Counted from the stretch's first letter, positions 24,894-33,146 are shown. The stretch: DNA of 35,378 nucleotides from Acidobacteriota bacterium (GCA_003225055.1 QIAU01000098.1:1-35378); one strand, 5' to 3'. Made by a program: numbers and translations. Notes: generated by a model not told the origin, from the letters alone.

Positions 24894-24914
24894 CTCCCCG
24901 ACTTTGGCGGGGAG
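24894..24914 (+). terminator. GC-rich hairpin downstream of the hypothetical membrane protein
   Basis: A perfect 7-bp stem (ctccccg / cggggag) with a 7-nt loop, 73 nt after the stop codon. No T run follows, so it could also stabilise the 3' end of either convergent transcript. Confidence 0.35.
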
Positions 24915-24942
24915 CTATTCCCGCCCGATCCGGCTCATATTC

Positions 24943-24962
24943 GGCGGTCATCCCTGACCGCC
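24943..24962 (-). terminator. Hairpin just downstream of Flp pilin copy 2
   Basis: A perfect 8-bp stem (ggcggtca / tgaccgcc) with a 4-nt loop, 21 nt after the pilin stop on the minus strand. No clear T run follows. It may end or protect the pilin message. Confidence 0.45.
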
Positions 24963-24983
24963 CTGCAACGAACTCACTCGCCC

Positions 24984-25148
24984 CTATTGGATCGAACTCG
25001 CTACGTTCGAGAAGACAGTGTTCGATTTGGAGCCAATCAGTCGGACCGTGCCGACAACGATCACGAGGATTACGGCGAGCATCACGGCGTACTCGGCGAT
25101 ATCTTGGCCCTGTTCGTCTCTCCACAAATCACGAATTAAGTTGGTCAT
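24984..25148 (-). CDS. Flp/Fap-type pilin, copy 2 (54 residues)
   Basis: A 54-residue prepilin with the same plan as the copy at 6921-7085: leader MTNLIRDLWRDEQG, cleavage site before QDIAEY, one hydrophobic helix (AVMLAVILVIVVGTVRL) and the tail KSNTVFSNVASSIQ. GGGAG lies upstream of the ATG at 25148, and the TAG stop is at 24984-24986. It matches the other copy at 43 of 54 positions, most changes being conservative, so both look to be under selection. No other Tad or pilus gene is nearby. Decayed genes lie upstream. Confidence 0.9.
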   Translation of the reverse strand: MTNLIRDLWRDEQGQDIAEYAVMLAVILVIVVGTVRLIGSKSNTVFSNVASSIQ

Positions 25149-25458
25149 AGTGTCTCCCGGGACTTTTTTCTCCAGATTCGGTAGATCCTCAAACCCCCGG
25201 TAATCTGGCTGAAGAAGATGCTAGTGACGAAAGGGGGATATCGAAAGTGACCAAAGTACTAAGACCAGCGGTTATGACAGGCGGAGCGGTTCAAGAAGCC
25301 TACCACTCGTCGCATTAATACCTCAGCAGAATCAGAGATGAGGCGAGCTGAAGCATCCCAAGAAAGTTCTCGGCATGACAGGAGGACGTAGTTGTAGACG
25401 CGCGGCTTCATCTTCGCAGTCTAAGAACCTATTTGATTCTGTACCGGGCAATTCACAT

Positions 25459-25592
25459 TCACTCCTCGCGAAGCAATATCAATCGGATCAATCGACAGCG
25501 CGCGTTGCGCTGGAATCCAGGTAGCCAATAGGCCCACGCCATAGCTACACCACCACCACCACCTAATACCAGCGGATCTCGGGGAGTTGCCT
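25459..25592 (-). pseudogene. Remnant of an ABC transporter permease C-terminus (ADOP/MacB-like)
   Basis: On the minus strand, one frame reads RDPLVLGGG followed by hydrophobic residues. After a frame change it reads VGLLATWIPAQRALSIDPID, and a third frame gives a LREE-stop end. DPLVL, then a hydrophobic helix, then PA-x-R-A-x-x-x-D-P near the C-terminus is the usual ending of acidobacterial MacB/FtsX-type permeases. Only about 45 codons remain, in three frames, directly abutting the VapC remnant; the body of the gene is absent. This is inference from short motifs. Confidence 0.5.
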
Positions 25593-25932
25593 CATACACG
25601 ATGAAAGCGAGCACTCCCCTCGCCAGAATTCACTGCGTCGCGAACAGAGAGTTGTCGATACTCCAGCACGATCTGCTTTGCGCGCTCCACCACTGTGCGA
25701 TCGACCGCCAAACCTCATCTACATATGCCGAGCAGGGCATCGAAAGCCGGTTGGATTGCGTCCCTGCGATCGATTGCGACATAGCCGATCAAGGATTTGC
25801 TGCAAGGCTTCGGCAGCAGTAACGAGACGTTGGCGCTCGGTTACCAGTCGTTCAGCAGGCGCTGGGCATTAGCCTTGTGCTGATGGGGTGCGCCGACGAG
25901 GTACATCGGAATATTCGAGTCGACCAGAATCA
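25593..25932 (-). pseudogene. VapC-like PIN-domain toxin, multiply frameshifted
   Basis: An ATG at 25932 opens [20 protein letters not shown] followed by ANAQRLL; the early aspartate is the first PIN metal ligand. The frame then breaks near 25850, and the protein continues in other frames as [20 protein letters not shown], then YVAIDRRDAIQPAFDALLGI, and later VDRTVVERAKQIVLEYRQLS with VRDAV. At least three frame changes are needed and the C-terminus is lost. Every piece fits a PIN-domain VapC in the correct order, so this is a decayed gene. The VapB remnant lies immediately upstream, as in functional vapBC pairs. Confidence 0.8.
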
Positions 25933-25935
25933 TGG

Positions 25936-26180
25936 GCGCGCACTAGGCCGTACCCGGACCCGGTTTCGGCAAGCATGCCGTCAAGGTCGCCGACAGGGTA
26001 GTCATGCTGAGACGCGGCACGGATGACTTCCAGCTTTTTCCCGATGCTGCCCAGGGGTTCTCGGCGTTTTGCGAAATCGAGTGCTCGCCGGACCCATTCT
26101 GCGATGGACATGTGGCGCGAGCGCGCCATTCGTTGAATCTCCCGATATTATGGGTCCTGCAGAATCAGTTGTAACCTTTT
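25936..26180 (-). pseudogene. VapB-like ribbon-helix-helix antitoxin, nonsense-mutated
   Basis: Reading from 26180, the frame gives KRLQLILQDP, a TAA stop at 26150-26148, then YREIQRMARSRHMSIAEWVR and a tail with GKKLEVIRAASQHDYPVGDL. The first strand and the two helices match ribbon-helix-helix antitoxins of the VapB type; the stop replaces what is probably a glutamate codon by a single change. The original start codon is not preserved, and the 3' end has drifted out of the frame that would stop just before vapC. A perfect palindrome upstream may be its old operator. Confidence 0.72.
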
Positions 26181-26199
26181 AGCCGCGCTATGAGGCTAT

Positions 26200-26221
26200 C
26201 TGACTCATGGGCATGAGTCAG
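26200..26221. promoter_or_regulatory. 22-bp palindrome upstream of the decayed vapBC pair (candidate operator)
   Basis: Perfect 10-bp arms (ctgactcatg / catgagtcag) flank a 2-bp centre. It lies about 20 bp before the first recognisable VapB codon, where vapBC operons normally bind their own complex. Operator function is inferred from position and symmetry. Confidence 0.5.
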
Positions 26222-26546
26222 AATCGAATACGGCGATTCTTGATTACGCCCTGGTCCTTAGAGCATCAACATTCCCAGGGCGTAGCGGGGATTCTAAAGA
26301 CCATGAACGGGCTTTTTTGCCGTGAATAGGTCTTGGATTAATGTGCGGGATGGGGTATCTTGACCAACCATGAGTGTTCGGGCTAGAGATAGGCGAACAG
26401 ATGACAATGGATTCTGCCAGCCGATGAGGTGGAATCCGATTCTCCGGGTTCGATAACTCGAACCAGACGAACGGGAAACCTTTCGGTGCTTTAACAGTGC
26501 ACAGATTTGTCCTGGCAGCCGCCTCTAAGATCGTGGGGTTCCAGCC
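26222..26546. other. Structured intergenic region upstream of the 1040-residue protein
   Basis: No gene is visible. Three inverted repeats were found: perfect 10-bp arms at 26245-26254 and 26275-26284; an imperfect hairpin at 26298-26333 (agacc/ggtct outside, acgg/ccgt inside) with a T6 loop; and perfect 7-bp arms around taac at 26447-26464. Together with the palindrome at 26200 this makes the stretch unusually rich in symmetry. It may hold the promoter and leader of the downstream gene. Confidence 0.5.
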
Positions 26547-29500
26547 ATGAAATCTCCTCTATACGTGACGGCAAATGTCCTTCTGGCGTTCCTCTGTATC
26601 AGCTCCTGTTTCCCCCGCCCGTTGTGGGGAATGCCTCCCGCTATTGCGTCACAGGCGTCGGAAGCGGAGTCCCCGGTGGCAACCGCGACCATACCAGGCC
26701 CCTTGGCCTCCTTCCTGCGTATGGCGGCTATCAGTCAGAAGGTATCGCCTGAGGAAGTGCTGCCGCTTTTGGCGCGCAACGCGGCCATGCAGGGTTATGC
26801 GGGCTGGCATCAAAATCCTCAGGGCGTGACTGAATTTCTGGTGCTGTTGAGGCGATATGTCCAGCAGGCAAGAGCATTGCAGGTGCTGGCCGGTCCAGAG
26901 GCCGTCATTCGTGTCTCCGGTTGCGCCGACGCCGGGGTCCTGCTCAAGGTACTAGGCTATCGTTTTCGGCGAGACTGTGGACAAGACACCATCTTGGATA
27001 CTGCCGACGCTGAAAGGGCCTTTCTGACAATCGACTCGGGATTCCCGCTGGTTGACCTGGAGGACAGCCTTCGGCGAGGCCAGCCCTTCACCTACTCGTT
27101 TCCTCAGTCGCGGGTGCCTCTTCTTTTCAAGAACCTCAGCCAGTTGGCTACAAAGGCAAGCAGCACAAAAAGCAAAGATCCCATTGACTTGCTGCTGCAT
27201 GATCCCGCTCTGGCGCGCTTTTATTGGGCAGCGTCACGGATGGATCCCGACACCAGAATCGCCTTAGAAAAATCGTCGGGATTGAAAAAGCTCATACCGT
27301 TTGCAGCCGTGCTGGATTTTTACGGCAGCTACATTTATATGCGATCGGGACGAATCGTGGTTCCCGGAGGACCGACGGCAGAACCCGCCTGGAGGAACCT
27401 GGTGGGAGCGAGTCCAGATGTGCCCACTGAGTTTGTAGCGCGCTTACTGGCCAAGGATCAGGGCTGGCTGGCCGCCTATTTTGACGCCCTTTCCCGCGCG
27501 GGCCGCACGCAGCAGGCTTACTTCACTGATCCTCGCCGGCTGCCGCTTTTTTACTCAGCGCTCCGCGGGCAGAGCCAGGAACCGAACGCTTACCGACCCA
27601 TATTCAGGCCCAATCCCGGGCTGTTGCTGCTGGTCACCAGCCTCCACTGGGAACCGAATGGCGAACCCACTGTTCCCGGGAATCTGGAGCTGTGGAAACA
27701 AATCCTTCGCCAGAAGGGCTATGCGAAAATCGTTCGCTATTGGGCTAAAAGAACAGATTGCTGCAACAGCCCTGACCAGTTGGTCGCAACCATGTTTGGT
27801 CTTTCCCGTCTGGATACTGAACATGGGCCCCTGGAACTCTATCTCTCGTTGAGCGAGCTCGACGCCGAGCGTTCCGCCTCGCAACGGCTCACTCCCCAGA
27901 CTGTCCGCCTGCTGGCCAGCAAGTTCGAGCAATTCAGCAATCAATTTCTGATTTTTTCCGAATTCCCCGACTTAAACGATGCTTCCATCCAGCGGTTTGT
28001 TGAGGTACTCGAGGCCGTGGACCGAATTCCCAATCTCACCATGCGCGGAAACGCAATGGGGATCCTTGAAAGCACTGTCGGTCTGTGGCAAATCCTGGCG
28101 CGGCAGGGACAGATTCCGAATCCAATGCTGAATGAGTCCTGGCAGCGTCTCATTAGCCCCTTTGGCAAGAATCTGTCGGCCGCTCAGCTCTTCGACACAA
28201 GCCGTGATTCACTCCGCGAAGTTCTGAAGGCTGCGACCGGCAAACCTGATGGCTCGCAGGACGAAATCATAGATCTCCTGGCAGGTCCACCTCAAACGAC
28301 TCCCGCGGGACAGCAGGTGCACCGCGACGTGGCCAACAAAATAGGGTCCGTCCTGGATGGGCAACGCCTGGTTTCCCTCGACACCTTATTGGCTCTCGGT
28401 GAGGGCTTGAATGCAGTGGCACAGGGGAAGGCGGAGGATAGCAGTCTGCTTCCATTGGCGGCCGAGTTGCAGGAATTCGAAATGCCACAGCCGATTTTCA
28501 AAAGCAGGGAACGGTCGGAATGGGCGCCAGGGATTTACAACAACCGCCATACGGAATTGCAGATGCGGACCGATTTGACGAAGTTGATCAAATCCCAGTT
28601 CTCCCCTGCCAGATTGGCGGAGGCCCGTGGCCAGCTCGTCCCCTTCGTGCGAGACACGTTGGTGGGCCTCAACTATGCCTATTATGAGCCGCCGGGTTCT
28701 GAGATTCTTCACAATAACCCTCTCTTCGTCCGGTCTCATGATTTCTCGGGCGAGACCGTTCTCGGGTACAAGCTAGTGTGGCAGGCGCCGGAGTTGTTTG
28801 GGGCCGGCGCCGCGGCGGGGGGTGGTGTCCATCTAGTAGGTTCTCTTTCCGATCTGCCTTACGTTCTTGCGGTTGCGGAGGAGGACTTTATCGCTCCGGA
28901 AAATGTGCAGGCCCTTATCTGGAAAGAAATGGTACCCTGGCTTCTGACCAGCGCCATCTTGCCCCGATGGTGGAATGTCACTGGGACCGAGCTTCACGCG
29001 GTTGCGCTTTACCAGCAGGCCGGAGAGGACCTTCTAGCCGCCGCCCAGCAGGATGAGAAGCTGCGACACAACTTGCTTGATATTCTATCCGAGCGTATGG
29101 CCCCCCAAAGGCTTTCACGCCTGGAGACAGCCTTGAGCACGGGGCATCTGAAAGATATGCTTCCTGGCATCATGCCGTCAGAAACGGTTTTTCTCACCGC
29201 TGAATTCAGCCAGAGATTCCCCGGAAATATGGAATTATGGGGCACAGCCGGCAAAGAACTCCAAGACTTGTCCGTGCACCACCCCGCCGAGGTGACCTGG
29301 CAGCGTTTGTCGCAGGATTTCGGTGTGCCGCATCCTGTGCTAGCGCGGAGCTACAAACCGGAATTGCTGAATTTAAAACCTTTCCCCTCCTTCTCGGGCT
29401 ACTCCAGCCGTTTGTTGGCTGAGTCCTGGGATTCCACCAATTTATACTGGGCTCGTTTAATCGATGAAAAGGGTTACCCGCCGGTGGTGCTGAACCGTCT

Positions 29501-29669
29501 CGTACCCGAACTTACCCATCGCATGATCGCAAGGATCTTCGCCACCGACTTGGAGGATTGGCCGGCAGTCCTTCGCGCCATGCGAGAAACCGGGGAGGAA
29601 TTTCGTCTGGGCAAAATTGCACCTCTACAAGTTAGTGACACGGCGTCCCTGACGGAGAAATCCCATTGA
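26547..29669 (+). CDS. Large secreted protein of unknown function (1040 residues)
   Basis: I do not recognise a named domain. The N-terminus is an export signal (hydrophobic residues about 5-20, with an ISSC lipobox-like motif at 18-21, so it may be a lipoprotein). The mature protein is largely helical and rich in tryptophan, leucine and proline. Cysteines near 126, 139, 400 and 401 are few enough to form specific disulfides. Segments such as LLHDPALARFYWAASRMDP, FYSALRG and PVPGNLELWKQIL-like repeats recur loosely about every 100 residues (compare FPGNMELWG near 895), hinting at an internal helical repeat. Downstream, after 52 nt on the same strand, lies a VWFA-domain protein; the two probably form an operon. 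The gene is long and intact, so it is surely expressed protein, but its role is unknown. Confidence 0.8.
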   Translation: MKSPLYVTANVLLAFLCISSCFPRPLWGMPPAIASQASEAESPVATATIPGPLASFLRMAAISQKVSPEEVLPLLARNAAMQGYAGWHQNPQGVTEFLVLLRRYVQQARALQVLAGPEAVIRVSGCADAGVLLKVLGYRFRRDCGQDTILDTADAERAFLTIDSGFPLVDLEDSLRRGQPFTYSFPQSRVPLLFKNLSQLATKASSTKSKDPIDLLLHDPALARFYWAASRMDPDTRIALEKSSGLKKLIPFAAVLDFYGSYIYMRSGRIVVPGGPTAEPAWRNLVGASPDVPTEFVARLLAKDQGWLAAYFDALSRAGRTQQAYFTDPRRLPLFYSALRGQSQEPNAYRPIFRPNPGLLLLVTSLHWEPNGEPTVPGNLELWKQILRQKGYAKIVRYWAKRTDCCNSPDQLVATMFGLSRLDTEHGPLELYLSLSELDAERSASQRLTPQTVRLLASKFEQFSNQFLIFSEFPDLNDASIQRFVEVLEAVDRIPNLTMRGNAMGILESTVGLWQILARQGQIPNPMLNESWQRLISPFGKNLSAAQLFDTSRDSLREVLKAATGKPDGSQDEIIDLLAGPPQTTPAGQQVHRDVANKIGSVLDGQRLVSLDTLLALGEGLNAVAQGKAEDSSLLPLAAELQEFEMPQPIFKSRERSEWAPGIYNNRHTELQMRTDLTKLIKSQFSPARLAEARGQLVPFVRDTLVGLNYAYYEPPGSEILHNNPLFVRSHDFSGETVLGYKLVWQAPELFGAGAAAGGGVHLVGSLSDLPYVLAVAEEDFIAPENVQALIWKEMVPWLLTSAILPRWWNVTGTELHAVALYQQAGEDLLAAAQQDEKLRHNLLDILSERMAPQRLSRLETALSTGHLKDMLPGIMPSETVFLTAEFSQRFPGNMELWGTAGKELQDLSVHHPAEVTWQRLSQDFGVPHPVLARSYKPELLNLKPFPSFSGYSSRLLAESWDSTNLYWARLIDEKGYPPVVLNRLVPELTHRMIARIFATDLEDWPAVLRAMRETGEEFRLGKIAPLQVSDTASLTEKSH

Positions 29670-29721
29670 GGAAGGACGCGAGATTCTGAGCAGCTCGTGA
29701 GCAGGACCGCGTGTAAAAGTT

Positions 29722-30798
29722 ATGCTAAAACGGCATCTACTTCTTTCATTCTGCTGCTCCTTGCTGGTTCTGTCCGTTGCTCCTGAAACTCGGACGGCGG
29801 CCCAGGAAACTGAGTCCCACATTCAGGTGGTTGTGAACCTCGTTCAGTTGAATGTGGCGGTGACGGACAGTAAGGGCAATTATGTCACCGGCCTACGTCC
29901 TCAGGACTTCGCGATTACCGAGGATGGTATTCCCGAAAGAATCGCCACCTTCGCCGAGGGAAACGAACCTACTCGCAGTCTCGTGGACACGGCGCGGCCG
30001 GAGAGTAAATCCCCCAATACGCAAGAAGGCTCGGTAGCTGGTGCGTCGGCAAAGGACCCGCCTGAAACACTCGGCTCACTGGTTGCGGGCGCCAATGTAT
30101 TCGTCCTGTTTGACACCAGCAATTACATGTACCGGCAGTTTGTCTTTGCACAAGACGCAATTGTCGACTTTGTCCGATCTCTGGAAACCGCGGATCAGAT
30201 TGCTTTCTACTCCTACAGCCGTGATCTCTCTCGCTCCGCACTTCTTACGCGGGATCGTTCTCAGGTTTTGCACGGGGTGCGCGCCACGGTCGCTGGAGAT
30301 GACGCGGCGCTCTACAACGCCCTCCTCATGACGGTGAAGGATGCCAGCCTGCATACGGGAAAGAAAGTCATTGTGGTCTTCTCCAACGGGCCAGACAACG
30401 CCAGCGCGGTGCCCCCCGAAGATGTGGCTGAGTTAGCCCAGTCCACCGGGACGTCTGTCTACATGATCAGTACCCAGCAAGCGAGGTTGGATCCTGTGTC
30501 GACCGCTGTCTTTGAGCGAATGACCGCCGCCACCGGAGGCAAAGCCTATTTCGCCAAAAACTGGAGGGATCAGCAAAAGGCATTTGCATCCATTCGGGAC
30601 GATCTGGCCCACCTTTACTTGCTCAGTTATTATCCCCAGCAGAATCCGAATCGTGGCTGGCGCACGATCCACGTGAAACTGCTAGGGGAACGCCTGAAGA
30701 AATTCCACGTTCGGACTCGAACCGGGTACCGGCCGCAACCCGCGCGATTCTCCGCAGGGAGCACGCCACCTTCAGCACCCGTCGCTGTGACAGAGTGA
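29722..30798 (+). CDS. Acidobacterial VWFA-related domain protein, secreted
   Basis: A 358-residue exported protein. The signal peptide is at about residues 5-27 (LLSFCCSLLVLSVAPETRTAAQ). Residues 33-80 form the family opener: VVVNLVQLNVAVTDSKGNYV, then LRPQDFAITEDGIPERI. The von Willebrand A domain (about 125-310) has FVLFDTSNYM at D131, a weakened metal-binding site compared with the usual D-x-S-x-S, then ALYNALLMTVKDAS, VIVVFSNGPDN and TGGKAYFAKNW. The end, LAHLYLLSYYPQQNPNRGWR with VRTRTGYRP, closes the family domain. These proteins are numerous in acidobacteria and of unknown function, probably adhesive. It follows the 1040-residue protein by 52 nt. Confidence 0.9.
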   Translation: MLKRHLLLSFCCSLLVLSVAPETRTAAQETESHIQVVVNLVQLNVAVTDSKGNYVTGLRPQDFAITEDGIPERIATFAEGNEPTRSLVDTARPESKSPNTQEGSVAGASAKDPPETLGSLVAGANVFVLFDTSNYMYRQFVFAQDAIVDFVRSLETADQIAFYSYSRDLSRSALLTRDRSQVLHGVRATVAGDDAALYNALLMTVKDASLHTGKKVIVVFSNGPDNASAVPPEDVAELAQSTGTSVYMISTQQARLDPVSTAVFERMTAATGGKAYFAKNWRDQQKAFASIRDDLAHLYLLSYYPQQNPNRGWRTIHVKLLGERLKKFHVRTRTGYRPQPARFSAGSTPPSAPVAVTE

Positions 30799-31490
30799 CA
30801 GGTGGTGCCGCAGCGGATGAGCGCTTCTCCCCAATCGGTTCCACGCCTTCTGCCGCCCCATGTCTGCACTGGTATGATTGTTCCACGACTGACCCCGACG
30901 TGGGCGTCCGCGCGCCAAAGTACAACGGCTGCAGCATCACTAGGACTGGTGTGAAGCGCTGCCAATTTCCCAATGGTGCCACATCGGTTCTTCGCTGAAA
31001 ACTGCGTTCCGCAGCTCGGGCTAGTCCTGACGGATGGTTTGAAGACCGCAAACATGTTATACCCCTGCATGCGAAAGCGTGTACTCCTTGTCGTCCGCGA
31101 GAAGACCATTCATTCGAACGACTTTCAGGAGCTAGCGCCTTTTTCCGTTGTTCGAGTGGCCATTGCAGCTGAAATTCAGCCGCGTCAATCATCCCCGCCG
31201 CCAACCGAAGTTCTGAAGCTTTGACTGGCTCTGGACAGGAGAAAGGACTCCACATCCTTCAATGTGTTCAATGCACCGCGTAAACAGAAAGTGGTTCGCT
31301 TCTTCATTTACGATCCTCAGCTTTATTGACGTGTACATAAGTAATAAACAGTTGATGCAGAAATAATAGACATATCAGCTCCTCTTCTTCGGGATGATTC
31401 GAAGCATGAGACCGCAGGGAAGCCCCGGGCAGCTGGAACGACGGCGGCGGCGTGCGGTCAAGCGGTTCTTCCGTGCGGTCAAGCGGTTCT
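30799..31490. other. Gene-free, repeat-containing region
   Basis: About 690 nt between the VWFA gene and the transposase remnant. It contains copy 1 of a 73-bp repeat, an AT-rich patch at 31315-31380, and most of a 21-bp tandem duplication at its right end. Open frames here are short, lack family resemblance, or are run-ons from the repeats. Confidence 0.5.
30985..31057. repeat. 73-bp dispersed repeat, copy 1
   Basis: Matches 31484-31555 over its full length with a few substitutions and one indel, in the same orientation. On the minus strand the repeat opens with ATG encoding MFAVFKPSVRT, and AGGGG lies 6 nt before the ATG. Confidence 0.9.
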
Positions 31491-31493
31491 TCA
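31452..31493. repeat. 21-bp tandem duplication
   Basis: Two near-identical head-to-tail 21-bp units (31452-31472 and 31473-31493, core gtgcggtcaagcggttcttc). The second unit runs into copy 2 of the 73-bp repeat. The period equals that of the tandem repeat upstream of pilin copy 1. Confidence 0.85.
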
Positions 31494-31555
31494 CTGAAAA
31501 CTGCGTTCGCAGGTCGGGCCAGTCCTGACGGATGGTTTGAAGACCGCAAACATGT
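31484..31555. repeat. 73-bp dispersed repeat, copy 2 (72 bp)
   Basis: On the minus strand AGGAGG lies 6 nt before ATG, which starts a 20-codon open frame beginning MFAVFKPSVRT and ending at TGA. The decayed transposase frame reads straight into this repeat, so its C-terminus has been replaced by repeat sequence. Confidence 0.9.
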
Positions 31556-31559
31556 CAGA

Positions 31560-32946
31560 CCTCCTTCTCATGGCATCGTGAGAACGCGCCAGGTGTTCCC
31601 GGAGCAAAGAAACCAAACTGGTCTCGGCTCGATAGGCGATCATTTTGATGGTGTCGAGGAAGTGCTTGCGCTCGGTGCGCAGGCAGGTGAAGCGTTCTTC
31701 TTGGGGTAGGGATTGGATCGGAATATGATGCGCGGTCTGCTTGCGCTGCTGTTTGAGGTTATCGATCTCCACCTCCAGTTGCTGAATTTCTTCCTGCAGT
31801 TGTCCCTGGCGTTGTTCGTAGCTCCGCACTTCCGGTTCCGAAAGACCCTCGGATAAGGCCAAGGCGCCGAATTCGGCCCGCAGACGATAGCATTGTCCGG
31901 CCCTGGATCGGATCTGGCTGTCGAGCTGGCGCCACTGCGGATTGACCACTTCCGTTTCAGGAATCAGTTCGGTTCCGTACTCCACAAGCCGATCCAAACC
32001 ATAGTGTTCTCTCTCATAGCGAAAGAAATTTTCCTGCGACCATCGGGCAAAGAGCGACACAGCCAGCGCCCCGATCGAGGCCTGAAAGTTGGTGGTCGAC
32101 AAGCGCCGTCTGATGCCCGCTGGCGGTGAGCTTGCGAATTTCCCGTACCCAGAACTGGTTGGATAACTGCGTGCCGCGCTCGGACAGTTTCAGGGTCACG
32201 GCCTGGCCGCCCGCCAGTTGGACTCGATGGGCGGTGAACTGCTCCACCGGCCAATCTTCTTTGGGAAATTTGTGGTAGGTCAAAACGGCAATACGCTTTT
32301 CGAACAACTGCGCAAAGAATTCCGGGCTGTAGCCTTCGCGATCAAAGACTACGGTGAACCAATGGGCGCGGGGATCTTGCGCTAAGCGCTGCTCGATCTC
32401 CGTCTTCTGCGCGGTCTTCTCCGACCCACGGAATCACCTCCTTGCCCAGCGTGGTGATCAGACCATTCCTTGGCCAGTTGGGCATTCCAGGGCGCGTCCC
32501 AAGTCCTGACATAGCCGTTCGATTTTTTCCCGCAGCGTGCGCACTTCCGGAATGCGGTCCAGACCCAACACTTTGCCCCACTCGCCCGGGGCTTGATAAC
32601 GCAGTTGTTCCACCGAGCCAATGCAGGTCAGCGCCATCAGCGCCAGCAACAGAAAAATGCTGTCGATGCCGTAGAATCCTTTGGGTAATTGGTAGCTCTG
32701 TGGACGGTGGCGCAGCAGACCCTGCGCCAATAAGGCCGGTACGGCCAGCAACACACCGCCGGCAGCGACATCGCGGGTGCTTTCAAACTCAATCGGCGCC
32801 GACTCCAGTACTCCGATCGCCGCCGCCACCCGCTCCAAGGTCCGCGTCGTGGCGTATCCCATCGGCGCTTGACTGTCGCTCTGACTGCGTTCGCTTTTAT
32901 TGCTTAGCTCAACCGAGGGGTGGGCAGTTTTTTGAAGCTGCCGCAA
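31560..32946 (-). pseudogene. Decayed DDE-type transposase
   Basis: Pieces of one transposase lie in order on the minus strand. 32946 to about 32458 encodes the N-terminal part (GIDSIFLLLALMALTCIGSV, WGKVLGLDRIPEVRTLREKI, LCQD). After frame changes near 32480 comes WNAQLAKEW, then TLGKEVIPWV. Another frame change leads to HWFTVVFDREGYSPEFFAQL, with a likely catalytic aspartate, and on to LTYHKFPKEDWPVEQF. A last shift near 32100 leads to TNFQASIGALAVSLFARWSQ and FLDTIKMIAYRAETSLVSLL. The central third, between AKEW and EVIPWV, is missing, and the C-terminus stops where the 73-bp repeat begins. The family resembles large IS4/IS1634-like transposases, but I cannot name the IS. Confidence 0.8.
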
Positions 32947-33071
32947 ATATCACATCGGCGGACGACAGTACAAGTTAACATCGCGACGGTCAGGCGCTCC
33001 GTCACCGACACTTCCGCCGCCGCCGTAGCCACCGCCGACGCAATTGCGATTCTTGTCGCATTCGGTGAAGC

Positions 33072-33090
33072 CGAGGATGAATCATCCTCG
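33072..33090. promoter_or_regulatory. 19-bp palindrome between the transposase remnant and the cytochrome gene
   Basis: Perfect 9-bp arms (cgaggatga / tcatcctcg) around one central base. It could be a protein-binding site or part of an old IS end; nothing adjacent is transcribed away from it except the transposase remnant. Confidence 0.35.
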
Positions 33091-33146
33091 CGCGATTCTG
33101 GTTTAGTTCCGGCTGTGATGCTGGACGGGCCGCAGCGGTTAAGGCA

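Noticed and set aside
26447-26464. tRNA T-arm (ggttcga ... tcgaacc)
   Set aside because: Only one arm is present; no acceptor, D or anticodon stems can be formed around it.
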